Assembly: GCF_003340555.1 (NCBI RefSeq)
Contig: NZ_QPLJ01000018.1
Span: 26,124 to 90,123, forward strand
DNA length: 64,000 nt
Direction: 5' to 3'
From: Jannaschia formosa
Lineage (GTDB): Bacteria; Pseudomonadota; Alphaproteobacteria; Rhodobacterales; Rhodobacteraceae
In this document: positions 1 through 8,841 of the stretch, in pieces
Layout: each line of letters starts with the position of its first letter
How positions within the stretch are numbered: the first letter of the stretch is position 1
Program-made: the position numbers and the translations under genes
Notes under the pieces: model-generated
What the model saw: the letters and a program-made list of their open reading frames with translations, nothing else
The model's database searches: none
Told to the model about the DNA's origin: nothing

Positions 1-47
1 GGGCGCAGATATCATAGGGGACGCCGCGAAGACCAGCGGGGGTGTCC

Positions 48-983
48 ATGGCGCATGTTCGTATCCTCATGGCCACCCGCAACGGCGTGCGTCATCTGGA
101 CGCGCAGCTGGCCTCGATCCTGGCGCAGGATCACGGGGACTGGTCGCTCCGGGTTTCGGACGACGGCTCGCAGGACGGCACGCGCCAGAGGCTGGCGGAC
201 TGGGCCGCCGCCCATCCGGGGCGCGAGGTCCGGGTCTCGGAGGGGCCCGGGCGCGGCGCCGCCGCCAACTTCCTGTCGCTGATCCGCGAGGCCGGGGACG
301 GGGGCGCCTGGCTCGCCCTCAGCGACCAGGACGACGTCTGGCACCCGGACCGGCTGACCCGCGCGCTGTCGATGCTGGGGCGCGGGGCGGGGGCCGGGGT
401 CTATTGCAGCCGCACCGTCCTGGTCGACGAGGCCGGCCGGCCCCTGCGCGAGAGCCGCCGGCATCCGCGGGGGCTCGGCTTCGGCAACGCGCTGGTGCAG
501 AACGTGATGGCGGGCAACACGATGGTGATCGAGCCGGTGATGGCCCGCGTGCTGGGCCGCACGGCGGGGGCGGCGCTGGCGGCGCGGAACGGGGCGGGCG
601 TGGCGCATCACGACTGGTGGATCTACCTGCTCGCCTCCGGCATCGGCGCGCGGCTGATCCATGACGACCGGCCGGGGCTCGACTACCGCCAGCACGGGGC
701 GAACGAGATGGGCGCCTCGGACGGGCTGCGCCGGGCGGGGGCGCGGCTCGGGATGCTGACCGACGGGCGCTGGTCGGACTGGATCGGCGGCAATCTCGAG
801 GCGCTGGAGGCGGTGGCCGGCCGGCTCACCCCCGAGGCCCGGGCGCTGGCCGACCGCTTCCGCGCCTGGCGGGCGGGCGAGGGACGCTTCGCCGATCTCT
901 ACCGCGCGGGGGTGCGGCGGCAGACCCGCGCGGGCGACGCGGTGCTCTGGGCGATGGCGGCGACGGGGCGGCTGCGGGCCTGA
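48..983 (+). CDS. Glycosyltransferase family 2 protein
   Basis: A 311-residue GT-A fold enzyme that should transfer a sugar from a nucleotide-sugar donor to a growing glycan at the cytoplasmic face of the inner membrane. The N-terminus has the usual GT2 start (VRILMATRNG), followed by the nucleotide-binding VSDDGSQDGT segment near residue 37 and a DxD-type metal site in SDQDDVW near residues 92-98. A KETHHDWWIYLL-like acceptor region appears as HHDWWIYLLAS around residue 187. I chose the ATG at 48 over a GTG six bases earlier because a G-rich Shine-Dalgarno-like run sits about six bases upstream. It converges on the manB gene. The sugar specificity cannot be read from the sequence. Confidence 0.9.
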   Translation: MAHVRILMATRNGVRHLDAQLASILAQDHGDWSLRVSDDGSQDGTRQRLADWAAAHPGREVRVSEGPGRGAAANFLSLIREAGDGGAWLALSDQDDVWHPDRLTRALSMLGRGAGAGVYCSRTVLVDEAGRPLRESRRHPRGLGFGNALVQNVMAGNTMVIEPVMARVLGRTAGAALAARNGAGVAHHDWWIYLLASGIGARLIHDDRPGLDYRQHGANEMGASDGLRRAGARLGMLTDGRWSDWIGGNLEALEAVAGRLTPEARALADRFRAWRAGEGRFADLYRAGVRRQTRAGDAVLWAMAATGRLRA

Positions 984-1084
984 AGCGGGATCGCCCCGGA
1001 CAGGCCTGCGCCTCCGGCGGGGCGAACGGGACCCCGGGCCCGGGACACCCAAAGGGGAGCGCGCCCGGTTCTCCCCTCATCTCG

Positions 1085-1140
1085 CCGGAAATACCTCGGG
1101 GGGAGTCGCGCGCAGCGCGACGGGGGGCAGAGCCCCCCTC
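1085..1140 (+). repeat. Intergenic repeat copy 1 with double hairpin
   Basis: Between two convergent genes lie two adjacent perfect hairpins: GTCGCGC-GCA-GCGCGAC (1105-1121) and GGGGGGC-AGA-GCCCCCC (1122-1138). They are preceded by GCCGGAAATAC. A second copy of the same arrangement, inverted, lies near 11203-11256. The position between converging ends suggests bidirectional transcription termination, although no T-tract follows. Its reappearance elsewhere in the window marks it as an interspersed repeat. Confidence 0.6.
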
Positions 1141-1172
1141 CGGACCGTGCGGCCAGGCCGCGCGGATGGCTC

Positions 1173-2540
1173 TCAGCGCAGCCCGATCAGCCGCTCGACC
1201 CTCTCGACCCCCTGCGCCACGAGGTCCGGGCGGCCCCGCGATTCCACGTTGAGCCGCAGCAGCGGCTCGGTGTTGGAGGCCCGCAGGTTCAGCCGCCAGT
1301 CCTCGAAGGCGAGGCTCAGCCCGTCGGTGTCGTCGCGCGACACGGCCTCCCCGGCCAGCGCGGCCTCGACGGCGGCGATCGCGGCGGGGACGTCGGCCAC
1401 GCGGTTGTTGATCTCCCCCGAGGAGGGGAAGGCCGCGCGGCGGGCGCCGACCAGCTCCGACAGGGGCAGGCCGCGCCGGCTCATCAGGTCGAGCACCAGA
1501 ACAATCGGGATCATGCCGCTGTCGCAGGCCATGAAGTCGCGGAAGTAGTGATGCGCCGACATCTCGCCGCCATAGACGGCGCCGGTCTCGCGCATCACCG
1601 CCTTGACGAAGGCATGGCCGGTCCTCGACTGGATCGCGCGGCCGCCCTGGCTGGCGACGATGTCCTGCGTGTTCCAGACGACGCGCGGGTCGTGGACGAT
1701 GCCGGCTCCGGGCTCGCGCGTGAGGAAGGCCTCGGCCAGCAGGCCCACGACATATTCGCCGTCGACGAAACCGCCCTCCCGGTCGAAGAGGAAGCAGCGG
1801 TCGAAATCGCCGTCCCAGGCCACGCCCAGGTCGGCGCCGTGCGCGCGCACCGCCTCGGCCGTGGCCGGGCGGTTCTCGACCAGCAGGGGGTTCGGGATGC
1901 CGTTCGGGAAGCTGCCGTCGGGCTGGTGGTGGATCCGCACGATCTCGAGCGGGGCGCCCTTGGCCAGAAGTGCCTCGGCGATGGCGTCGAAGGTCGGGCC
2001 CGCGGCCCCGTTCCCGGCGTTGACCAGAAGCTTCAGGGGCCGCAGCGCGCCGATGTCGATGAAGGAGAGCACGCGCGCGACATAGGCCGCGCGCGTGTCC
2101 GAGACGTCGCGCATCGTGCCCCGTTTCGCATGCGAAACATCGGCCATCGCCTCGGCCTCCGCCCTGATCGCGGCCAGCTCGTCGGGCGTCAGCGGCGCGG
2201 AGCCCGTCTTCACCAGCTTCATCCCGTTGTAGTCCATCGGGTTGTGCGAGGCGGTGACGCAGATTCCCGCGTCGGCGCCCAGATGGGCGGTGGCGAAATA
2301 GACCTCCTCGGTGCCGCAGAGCCCGAGGTCCAGCACCTCCGCCCCCTCGGCCATCAGGCCCCGCGCGACGGCCTCGGCCAGCTCCTCCGAGGAGGCGCGG
2401 ATGTCGCGGCCCAGCACGACCGTCCGCGCGCCCATCGCCCGGGCGGTGGCGGCGCCGATGCGGGCGGCGATCCCCGCATCCAGGTTGTCGCCCAGGCGGC
2501 CGCGGATGTCGTAGGCCTTGAAGCAGGTGAGCGGGGTCAT
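1173..2540 (-). CDS. manB: Phosphomannomutase / phosphoglucomutase
   Basis: A 455-residue alpha-D-phosphohexomutase that interconverts mannose-6-phosphate and mannose-1-phosphate (often glucose phosphates too), feeding GDP-mannose synthesis. All four family signatures are present: the phosphoserine loop TASHNP (Ser98), the Mg-binding loop DGDFDR (243-248), the sugar-binding GGEMSAHHYF loop (about 323-332), and a C-terminal phosphate-binding region ending LRASNTEPLLRLNVE. Length is normal for the family. The ATG has a GGAGA ribosome site six bases upstream. Its product would be used by the manC product encoded much further right in the window. ManB, AlgC and CpsG are all reasonable names; substrate preference is inferred from the manC partner. 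Confidence 0.95.
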   Translation of the reverse strand: MTPLTCFKAYDIRGRLGDNLDAGIAARIGAATARAMGARTVVLGRDIRASSEELAEAVARGLMAEGAEVLDLGLCGTEEVYFATAHLGADAGICVTASHNPMDYNGMKLVKTGSAPLTPDELAAIRAEAEAMADVSHAKRGTMRDVSDTRAAYVARVLSFIDIGALRPLKLLVNAGNGAAGPTFDAIAEALLAKGAPLEIVRIHHQPDGSFPNGIPNPLLVENRPATAEAVRAHGADLGVAWDGDFDRCFLFDREGGFVDGEYVVGLLAEAFLTREPGAGIVHDPRVVWNTQDIVASQGGRAIQSRTGHAFVKAVMRETGAVYGGEMSAHHYFRDFMACDSGMIPIVLVLDLMSRRGLPLSELVGARRAAFPSSGEINNRVADVPAAIAAVEAALAGEAVSRDDTDGLSLAFEDWRLNLRASNTEPLLRLNVESRGRPDLVAQGVERVERLIGLR

Positions 2541-2879
2541 GCGGGTCTCCGGCGGCGTGGGTCGCGGGCAGGGATAGGGGCGGGGATGCGGGGCGGCAAG
2601 CGGGGGCGGCGTTTCTTCGGTTCGGCCATGCGCCTTGCGCGGAACAGCATCGGCGAAGCCGATGCCGCGCGTTTCGCCGGAGGCGAACCTTCGGTTCGAC
2701 GCCGGGCCGCCCCCCGGCCCGGCGATCTGGCAAGGCTGGGTGCCTAGACCGAAGGTCTTTCGGACCTGGCAGCCATAAATCGCATTGCTCCAGCGTCGGA
2801 TCGCCGTGCCGCGGCCCGTCGATGCGCGCGCCCTATACCAGCCTCGGCGCAGTGGTCGCGGCCGCCTCCGCCGCCCGCC
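2541..2879. other. Intergenic region with a cluster of hairpins
   Basis: No gene is supported in these 339 bases. Four inverted repeats lie close together: GCATCGGC-GAA-GCCGATGC (2647-2665), CGAACC-TTC-GGTTCG (2684-2698), an 8-bp GC stem with a 7-base loop (2701-2723), and CCGAA-GGTCT-TTCGG (2749-2763). They lie downstream of the Stf0-like gene and upstream of manB, both on the minus strand, so they could end the first transcript or form a structured leader of manB. No canonical riboswitch was recognised. Confidence 0.45.
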
Positions 2880-3800
2880 CTACACCACCTTCGGCGCCCG
2901 CTTCGGCCCGTAGGGCGCGATCGCCCGGAGCAGCGGGGCGCGCGCCTCCTCCAGCTCGGCCACGCGCGCGGCCTCCTCCTCGCGGAAGCGCTCTGCGTAG
3001 TTGGCGTTCTGCGCGGTGGCGATCCTGACGTGCTTGCTCGACACGGACCGGGCGCGGACCGTCATCTCCGCGCGTCCGGCATGATGGCCGATCAGCTTGA
3101 GCAGGTGGGCCGGGGGATGGGCGCAGTTCTCCTCGTAGCTCATCCGCAGGGGCTGGATTCCGGCGGCCTCGAAGATCACCTCCGTCGCGGTCTCGGCGGC
3201 GCGGATCCGGTCCATCGCCTGGCCGATCAGCCCGGGATCGTAGCGGAAGTCGTCATCGGCCGCCGCGATCCGCACCGCATCGGCCTGGGGCGCGTGGGCG
3301 AGGCCGGTCGCGCGCATCTTGGCCAGCGACACGGCCTGGGCGACGATGTCCCGCCGGATCAGCCAGACCGCCGGCAGCGCGCCGAAGCGGTCGAGGAAGT
3401 CCTCCTCGGAGGGGAAGGCCGCGCGGATCTGCGGATAGCTCACGGCCAGGCCCCAGACCCCGCCGCGGGCGCGCTTGCGCGGCAGCAGCTCGCAATATTC
3501 GTCGAGGCTGCGGGCGTTGTAGGCCTCGGCCGTGCGGCGCATCAGCCGGGGCTCGAAGCTCTGGACCGGGCGGCCGAGCTGGCCCGAGCCCGTCGCGATG
3601 TCGCAAAGCCAGCTCGCCCCCGAGCGCGGCGTGAAATGCAGCACCCAGCCCAGCGGCGCCGGCGCGCGGGCGAGGTCCTCGGCCAGCGCCTCGGTGTCGG
3701 GCGCGGGCGCGGCGGGGAAGCCGCCCGTCCCCGGTGCGGCGGGCGCCGGGGCGGCGGGGCGCAGGCGGCGGGCGAGGCGGTCGGGGATCAGTCGGCGCAT
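2880..3800 (-). CDS. Stf0-type sulfotransferase
   Basis: A 306-residue PAPS-dependent sulfotransferase of the Stf0 type, expected to move a sulfate group onto a carbohydrate hydroxyl. The 5'-phosphosulfate-binding loop is FTPRSGASWLC (about residues 56-66), and it is followed by GQLGRPVQSFEP, a layout seen in Stf0 (trehalose sulfotransferase) relatives. A conserved WLIRRDIVAQAVS segment (about 142-155) matches the 3'-phosphate-binding strand and helix. The first 45 residues are Pro/Ala-rich and probably disordered. AGGAG lies seven bases before the ATG. The start overlaps the end of the upstream glycosyltransferase by 13 bases, so the two are probably co-translated. The acceptor is unknown; the locus suggests the polysaccharide or a glycolipid precursor. 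Confidence 0.82.
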   Translation of the reverse strand: MRRLIPDRLARRLRPAAPAPAAPGTGGFPAAPAPDTEALAEDLARAPAPLGWVLHFTPRSGASWLCDIATGSGQLGRPVQSFEPRLMRRTAEAYNARSLDEYCELLPRKRARGGVWGLAVSYPQIRAAFPSEEDFLDRFGALPAVWLIRRDIVAQAVSLAKMRATGLAHAPQADAVRIAAADDDFRYDPGLIGQAMDRIRAAETATEVIFEAAGIQPLRMSYEENCAHPPAHLLKLIGHHAGRAEMTVRARSVSSKHVRIATAQNANYAERFREEEAARVAELEEARAPLLRAIAPYGPKRAPKVV

Positions 3801-6229
3801 GGCACGGCTCCTGGCTGGGGCATGAGGGCGGCGCGGATCGGGGCGGCCTGGTCCGCCTCCGCGTCGAAGGGGATCGGGTGGCCGTTCGGCGCGGCGCGGA
3901 GCGCGGCGCCCTGCGCGCCGATGTCGAAGCCCAGCACCGGCAGGCCGGTGGCCAGCGCCTCATGGGTCACGAAGGAGAACGTCTCGGGCCAGATCGAGGG
4001 CACCAGCCAGTGGGTGATGCCGTAGCGGCGGACCAGCTCGGGGATCTCGGGCGCGGCGTAGCCGCCATGCACCTGCACCGCGCGGACCAGCGGGCGCGCC
4101 GGGTCGGCCTGGCCCAGCACGACGACCCGCGTCCCCGCCCGGGCCAGCGCGTCGATCACGTCGGCGCCCTTGTGGTGGTTGATGTTGCCCAGCACGCCCA
4201 GCACCGCGTCCTCAGGCCCTGTGGCGCGGGGCGGGTCGGCCACGGCAAGCCGTTCGGGATCGGGCAGCGCGTGGGGCCGGACGGTGATGCGGGCGGGATC
4301 GAGCCCGGGGAAGGCATGGGCGAGGATCGGGCGCCCCGCCTCCGAGAACAGCACCACCTTGTCCGCCGCCGCCATCAGCCGCCCCCATTCCGCCTGCCAC
4401 TCGGCCACCGAGGCGCGGCCCGCCCGGTGGGCGGGATCCTCCGCCTCGGGGCCGACGGGGCCGCGATAGGCCCCGTCGGCCCCGAGCAGCGTATAGGACG
4501 GAGAGACGGGGAACCAGTCGTGCAGCAGCACCTCCAGCCCGTCGCCGTGCCGGCGCAGCCGCAGCAGAAGGCCCGGCAGCGCCATCGGGTCCGGGTCGCC
4601 CACGCCGCAGGAATAGACGAGGTGGCGCCGCGGCAGCAGCGCCAGCAGGGCCGCGACCTGGTCCGCGTCCTCGGTGGTGCCGCCGGTGATGCCGGTGGGA
4701 GCGTGCAGCTCCAGCTGCCAGCGGGCGGTGCCGCCGACGCGCAGCACGACCGCCGGGCGCCCGCGGGCGAGGTCGCGGCCGATGCGGCGCTTCAGCCACA
4801 TCTCCGCCCCGCCGCCCAGCCAGTGGGCGAGGTAGACCGGCACCACCTGCGCCACCGCCCCCGCCCAGGCCAGCCCGGCCATGAGGCGCGCGCCGCGCAG
4901 CGGGTCGTCGGAGAGAAACTCCTGCACCTCGGCATCGTAGGCCGGGTAGCGCGCCATGATGGTGCGGTGGTTCCGCGCGATCAGCCGCAGCTTCGTCTCG
5001 GAGCCGAAGCTCGACCCGCCGCGATGCTCCACGAAGAGGGTGCCGAGGCCCAGATGCACGCCGCCCAGGGCGCGGGTCTTCTGGCACCAGTCGACCTCTT
5101 CGCCGTAGCCGGGGCCGAAGGCCTCGTCGAGCCGGGGGACGCGGGCCAGGAACTCCCCCGACAGGGCCATGCAGAAGCCGACGCCGGTGGGCATCGGCGC
5201 GGTGGTGACGGCCGCGCTGCGCAGGGCCGCGTCGATCCGGTCGGCGGCGCCGGGCGGCAGGTCGGCGCGCACGCAGATGGTTGGGACGGTGGTGATCTCC
5301 GCATCGTTCGAGAGCGGCGTGACCGAGGCCACCGAGGGGTCGGCCAGCGGCGCCAGCAGCCGCGGCAGCCAGCCCTCGGGCACCAGCGCGTCCGAGTTGA
5401 GCAGGACGACCGGCCCGTCCTCCCAGCCCGCCTCCTCGCGCGCGGCGAGCGCCGCGTTGACGCCGCCGACGAAGCCGAGGTTCCGTTCGGGCTCCAGCAG
5501 GCGGCTCTCCTGCGGCAGCGCGGCGAGGCGCGCGCGCAGCAGCGGGCGGATGCGCGGGTCCTTCGAGCAGTCCTCGACGGCGATCAGGCGCCAGCGGCCG
5601 GTGGTGTGCTTCTCCAGCCGGTCGAGGCAGTCGATCAGCAGGTCGTGGCCGTCATGGACGGGCAGGACGATGGTGGCGGGCGGGGCCTCGGGTGGCGGAG
5701 GCCCGGCGAGCGAGGGCAGGCCGGGGGGCAGCGGGCCGAAACGGTCGCCGCCCTCGAGGTCGAGCATCCGCTTGACCGTGCCGCGGTGGCGCGGGTCGCG
5801 CGTCACGGCCCAGCCCGCCACGGCCGGGACCAGCCGCACCATCCGCCAGCCGAAATCCGCCATCCGCCCCGCCCGGACCAGCGCCGGCGGCGGGAAGCGC
5901 AGGGCCAGCGGCGGCCCGTCCCCGGCGGTCAGCGTGGCGGCGGGCGCCTCTCCGTCCTTCAGCGGCAGGGCCAGCGAGAAGGCGCCCTCGCCGCCCTCGG
6001 GCCGGTCGACCCGGGCGACGCGCTCGCCGATGCGCAGCTCGACCCAGGGCGCGCGCGTCCGCCCTGCGACGGCGAGGCGGCGGCGCTCCCGCAGGACCCG
6101 CTCCAGCCGGCCGGCCGGCTTGCCCTGCCCGTCGCGCAGGGTGGCGCGGGCGTTCAGCGCGGCGACGCCCGGGCGGGCGCGGTCGAAGCGCTGGAACAGC
6201 CCTTCGAGGCGGCGCAGCCAGGTCAGCAT
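3788..6229 (-). CDS. Bifunctional GT2 + GT4 glycosyltransferase
   Basis: An 813-residue protein with two predicted sugar-transfer modules. After an N-terminal beta-rich region of about 180 residues comes a GT2 domain (about 185-440), recognisable from ATIVLPVHDGHDLL, AVEDCSKD, and LLNSDALVP (the metal-binding position), with a GYGEEVDWCQK acceptor motif. The C-terminal third resembles a GT-B/GT4 fold, with VVLFSEAG, ITVRPHALPDP, GVLGNINHHKG and a nucleotide-sugar-binding stretch around PETFSFVTHEAL. The ATG at 6229 overlaps the upstream stop (ATGCTGA, seven bases shared). The frame runs open for 187 more codons upstream, but that part is Arg/Gly-rich shadow sequence of the upstream gene. Confidence 0.9.
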   Translation of the reverse strand: MLTWLRRLEGLFQRFDRARPGVAALNARATLRDGQGKPAGRLERVLRERRRLAVAGRTRAPWVELRIGERVARVDRPEGGEGAFSLALPLKDGEAPAATLTAGDGPPLALRFPPPALVRAGRMADFGWRMVRLVPAVAGWAVTRDPRHRGTVKRMLDLEGGDRFGPLPPGLPSLAGPPPPEAPPATIVLPVHDGHDLLIDCLDRLEKHTTGRWRLIAVEDCSKDPRIRPLLRARLAALPQESRLLEPERNLGFVGGVNAALAAREEAGWEDGPVVLLNSDALVPEGWLPRLLAPLADPSVASVTPLSNDAEITTVPTICVRADLPPGAADRIDAALRSAAVTTAPMPTGVGFCMALSGEFLARVPRLDEAFGPGYGEEVDWCQKTRALGGVHLGLGTLFVEHRGGSSFGSETKLRLIARNHRTIMARYPAYDAEVQEFLSDDPLRGARLMAGLAWAGAVAQVVPVYLAHWLGGGAEMWLKRRIGRDLARGRPAVVLRVGGTARWQLELHAPTGITGGTTEDADQVAALLALLPRRHLVYSCGVGDPDPMALPGLLLRLRRHGDGLEVLLHDWFPVSPSYTLLGADGAYRGPVGPEAEDPAHRAGRASVAEWQAEWGRLMAAADKVVLFSEAGRPILAHAFPGLDPARITVRPHALPDPERLAVADPPRATGPEDAVLGVLGNINHHKGADVIDALARAGTRVVVLGQADPARPLVRAVQVHGGYAAPEIPELVRRYGITHWLVPSIWPETFSFVTHEALATGLPVLGFDIGAQGAALRAAPNGHPIPFDAEADQAAPIRAALMPQPGAVPCAD

Positions 6230-7317
6230 GCGGCGGGGCCCGATCCCTGATCCGGTCCCTGGCCCGGTTCCTGTGCCGCCCCGCTCTCCAGCGCGGCGCG
6301 GCTGAGCCAGTCCAGCGCCGTGGGAGAGAGCGCGTCGCCATAGGCCAGCGCGGGCGCGGCCGGATCGTCGGCGGGCGCGTCGGAGAAGAGCGCGACGCCG
6401 CCGGTGAAGGCGGCCTCCAGCGCGGCGTTGTCGGCGGCGAAGCCTTGCCGGAACGCCTCGGCCTCCGCCGCCGAGGTCCAGAGGCTGCGGCGGGCGAGGG
6501 TCGCGCGCGTCTCGGGCGGGACTGCGGCCTCCAGCGCCTCGACGCGCTCGCGCAGGGCGCCGCGCCCGTGCTCCGTGCCGTTGAGCGCGCGCTTCAGCAC
6601 GACGAGATCGGGCAGCAGCCCCTCGTTGCGCCGCGGCGGGCGGGGCAGGTCCCCCGCCTCGACCCCGAGCGCGGCGCAGAAGGCCCCGGCCACGTCGCCG
6701 GAGGCCCTGAGCGCGTCGAAGCCCAGCACCAGCGGGTCGGGAAAGACCTCGGCCCAGGCGCGCAGCTGGCCCAGATAGTCGAAATGCCACCAGTGCTCGG
6801 CCCGGAAGGCGGCGAAATCGCCCCGGTAGCGGGTGGCCTTCACATGTTCCTGGTAGAGCGAGGCGGCATAGCCGTCCTGCCGGCGCAGGGTGACGAGGAT
6901 GCGGGCGGGGCCCACCAGGTCGCGCAGCCCCGCGATCCAGGACCGGCGCGCGGCCCAGTAGGCTTCGGGGTCCGTGGGGGGCTGCGCCTCGGCGGGGATG
7001 TCGAGATGGCGCCAGAAGGATTCGGCGCTGATGACCGTCAGGGGGCGCTTGGCGGCGCGGTCACGGACGGCCTCGAAGAAGCGGCGGGCGGTAGCCGGGT
7101 CGATGTTGCGGTCGCGCCCCGCCAGCCCGTTGACCGCGCCGATATGGGCGTAATGCGAGGGCCGGTCGATCAGCCGGTAGTCGGGATACCAGAGGCCCCG
7201 CTTCGACAGCGCCGGGGCGTTGCGGCGCAGGAAGGTCTGCACCGAGGTCGTCGCCGTCTTGTGCGTGCCGACATGCAGGACGAGGGTCGGGGCGGAGGAC
7301 GGGGAAGGGCGGCGCAT
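6223..7317 (-). CDS. Sulfotransferase-like P-loop protein
   Basis: A 364-residue protein with the pattern of a small PAPS-dependent sulfotransferase. The N-terminal strand and phosphate loop is LHVGTHKTATTSVQ (about 14-27), and the 3'-phosphate-binding region is VTLRRQDGYAASLYQEH. A SAESFWRHL segment follows the second strand, as in related proteins. The annotated start is MRRPSPSS; the frame continues 12 codons upstream without support. It is the first gene of a three-gene run, overlapping the next by seven bases, and a conserved 37-bp upstream element lies about 54 bases before the start. The exact acceptor is unknown. Many family members are annotated only as hypothetical, so the activity is inferred from the P-loop and the context. 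Confidence 0.75.
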   Translation of the reverse strand: MRRPSPSSAPTLVLHVGTHKTATTSVQTFLRRNAPALSKRGLWYPDYRLIDRPSHYAHIGAVNGLAGRDRNIDPATARRFFEAVRDRAAKRPLTVISAESFWRHLDIPAEAQPPTDPEAYWAARRSWIAGLRDLVGPARILVTLRRQDGYAASLYQEHVKATRYRGDFAAFRAEHWWHFDYLGQLRAWAEVFPDPLVLGFDALRASGDVAGAFCAALGVEAGDLPRPPRRNEGLLPDLVVLKRALNGTEHGRGALRERVEALEAAVPPETRATLARRSLWTSAAEAEAFRQGFAADNAALEAAFTGGVALFSDAPADDPAAPALAYGDALSPTALDWLSRAALESGAAQEPGQGPDQGSGPAAC

Positions 7318-7370
7318 GGGCGGCGGGTCCGGAAGGTCTGGCGCGGCCGCCACGGGCCGTCGGCGCGGCT

Positions 7371-7407
7371 TATCGCGCCGGACCGGGAAGCGGAACCCGA
7401 AAAGGGC
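7371..7407 (-). promoter_or_regulatory. Shared upstream element, copy C (degenerate)
   Basis: On the minus strand this segment reads CCTTTTCGGGTTCC, then a GC-rich spacer, then GGCGCGATAAG. With one or two gaps it aligns with the two better copies at 19718-19754 and 37576-37612, which also lie 35-55 bases upstream of operon starts. It may be a promoter with a TTTTC-type upstream box and a GATAAG-like -10. This is the weakest of the three copies. Confidence 0.4.
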
Positions 7408-7616
7408 CTGCCGCGCCGTGCCCTCCGGGCACCTGCGCGGGCCGTCCGGAGGGGGGCGTGCCGTCCGGCGTCCGAACGTAAAGAACTGCGAGCGATGCGG
7501 CCCGTCGCAGCCGGATCAGAGCGGCCTTCGAGCCATGCGCCCGGCCTCGCCGGGCCGCCTGTGCGGTTGCCGGCGCGGCGACGGCGAAGCTGCCGGAGCG
7601 CGCGGGGGGCGCCCGC

Positions 7617-8669
7617 TCAGCCCTTCTTGCGCCGGCGCGTCGCGCTCTCCAGCGCGGTGGCCAGTTCCTCGATGACGCGGTCCCGCAGGCGGTCGAGCCG
7701 CGCCGGATCCACCGGGCAGAGCCGGTCGATCCGGTTGAAGTTCTTGCGCCAGGGCCCGGTCTCGATGGCCTCGTAGTCGATCCCCTCGAAGGCCAGCCCG
7801 TGAACCTCGCGCAGCCACAGAAGGTCCGGCGCGCCGTGGTCGATCTTGCGGGCGATATCGTCGTACAGGCGGGGGCGGGCATGGCCCGGGGTCGCCTGCT
7901 CGGCCTGCTTCAGCGCATCGAGGAAATGCCTGGTGTCGCGAGTGAATTTGGCGTTCTCGCGGGGGTGGGCATGGAGGCGGTAGTTGCGCAGCAGGTCCAT
8001 CCCCTCGGCGCTGAGCGTCACGTTGGCGTCGCGTGGGGCCGCGTCCGGCAGGGTCGCGCCCTCCAGCATGTCGGTTGCGAAATGTGCGAGGATATCGCCC
8101 TCGGGAAAGCGGGCGCGGTCGTAGACATGCAGCCGCACAGCTCCCGGATCGGCCAAGTGCCCGACCACGGCCTCGATCGCCGGGCGGTAGGGGATCGTGG
8201 CGGCGGGCTTGATCGCATGCGAGGCGACCAGCACCTGGCCCGCCATCGACAGGTACCAGTCCGAGGGGCGGCGCAGATAGGCCACCGCCTCGATCCGGGT
8301 CGCGCCGATGCCCTGCAGCTTCTTGCGCAGGAGAGCGGCGGGAGCAGGGCCGCTCAGCCCCCAGAGGTTCTCGGCCGAGAACACCAGTGTCCGCACCCCG
8401 TCCCGCGCGCAGGCCTCGCCCACGGTGCCGAGCCAGCTGTCGCAGAGGTCGGGCGTCTCGCCCGCCCGCTTCAGGCTGTGGCGCACGAAGCGGGGCAGGT
8501 CGCCCGGCGGGACCAGCCCCGCCATCAGCAGATTGTGGCTGTGCGGGATGATCGGCGCGCGCGGATAGAGGATGCCCTGCTCCAGCAGGGATTCACGCGC
8601 CCGGCTCAGACCCTTCTGCAGGGCGGTGGAGCCGGATTTGGACATGCCGAAATGGACAATGGTTCTCAT
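7617..8669 (-). CDS. Sulfotransferase-like P-loop protein
   Basis: A 350-residue protein of the same broad class as its neighbours. It begins directly with the nucleotide-binding strand and loop, IVHFGMSKSGSTALQ (residues 4-18), has LVFSAENLWGL in the position of the second strand motif, and carries AYLRRPSDWYLSMAGQ as the probable 3'-phosphate-binding segment. The C-terminus is basic (ATRRRKKG). It appears to be transcribed alone: 172 bases separate it from the HdeD-like gene upstream and about 300 from the next sulfotransferase downstream. A small hairpin, GTGCCC-TCC-GGGCAC, in that downstream gap (7418-7432) could end its transcript. The substrate is unknown. Confidence 0.72.
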   Translation of the reverse strand: MRTIVHFGMSKSGSTALQKGLSRARESLLEQGILYPRAPIIPHSHNLLMAGLVPPGDLPRFVRHSLKRAGETPDLCDSWLGTVGEACARDGVRTLVFSAENLWGLSGPAPAALLRKKLQGIGATRIEAVAYLRRPSDWYLSMAGQVLVASHAIKPAATIPYRPAIEAVVGHLADPGAVRLHVYDRARFPEGDILAHFATDMLEGATLPDAAPRDANVTLSAEGMDLLRNYRLHAHPRENAKFTRDTRHFLDALKQAEQATPGHARPRLYDDIARKIDHGAPDLLWLREVHGLAFEGIDYEAIETGPWRKNFNRIDRLCPVDPARLDRLRDRVIEELATALESATRRRKKG

Positions 8670-8841
8670 GCGGGATCTTCGTGGTCGGGCGTGGCCGGAT
8701 GTGCCGGCGGAACGTGATCGCGGGCCCCGCGGCGGGGCGGGCGCGCCTCGCGCCTCGCGGGACTCCTCTTATGTGAAGGGGCCGTGCTGTCCAACCGCGC
8801 CATCCCGCCCCGGCTGGGCAGCTCCGATCGAGCGGCCCCGG

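Noticed and set aside
3734-6250. Plus-strand open frame of 838 codons opposite the GT2/GT4 fusion
   Set aside because: No motifs and Arg/Gly/His-rich; the minus strand has clear GT motifs.
6230-6790. N-terminal extension of the GT2/GT4 gene
   Set aside because: The added 187 residues are Arg/Gly-rich and lie over the conserved part of the upstream sulfotransferase gene in another frame; the ATG at 6229 gives a normal overlap.
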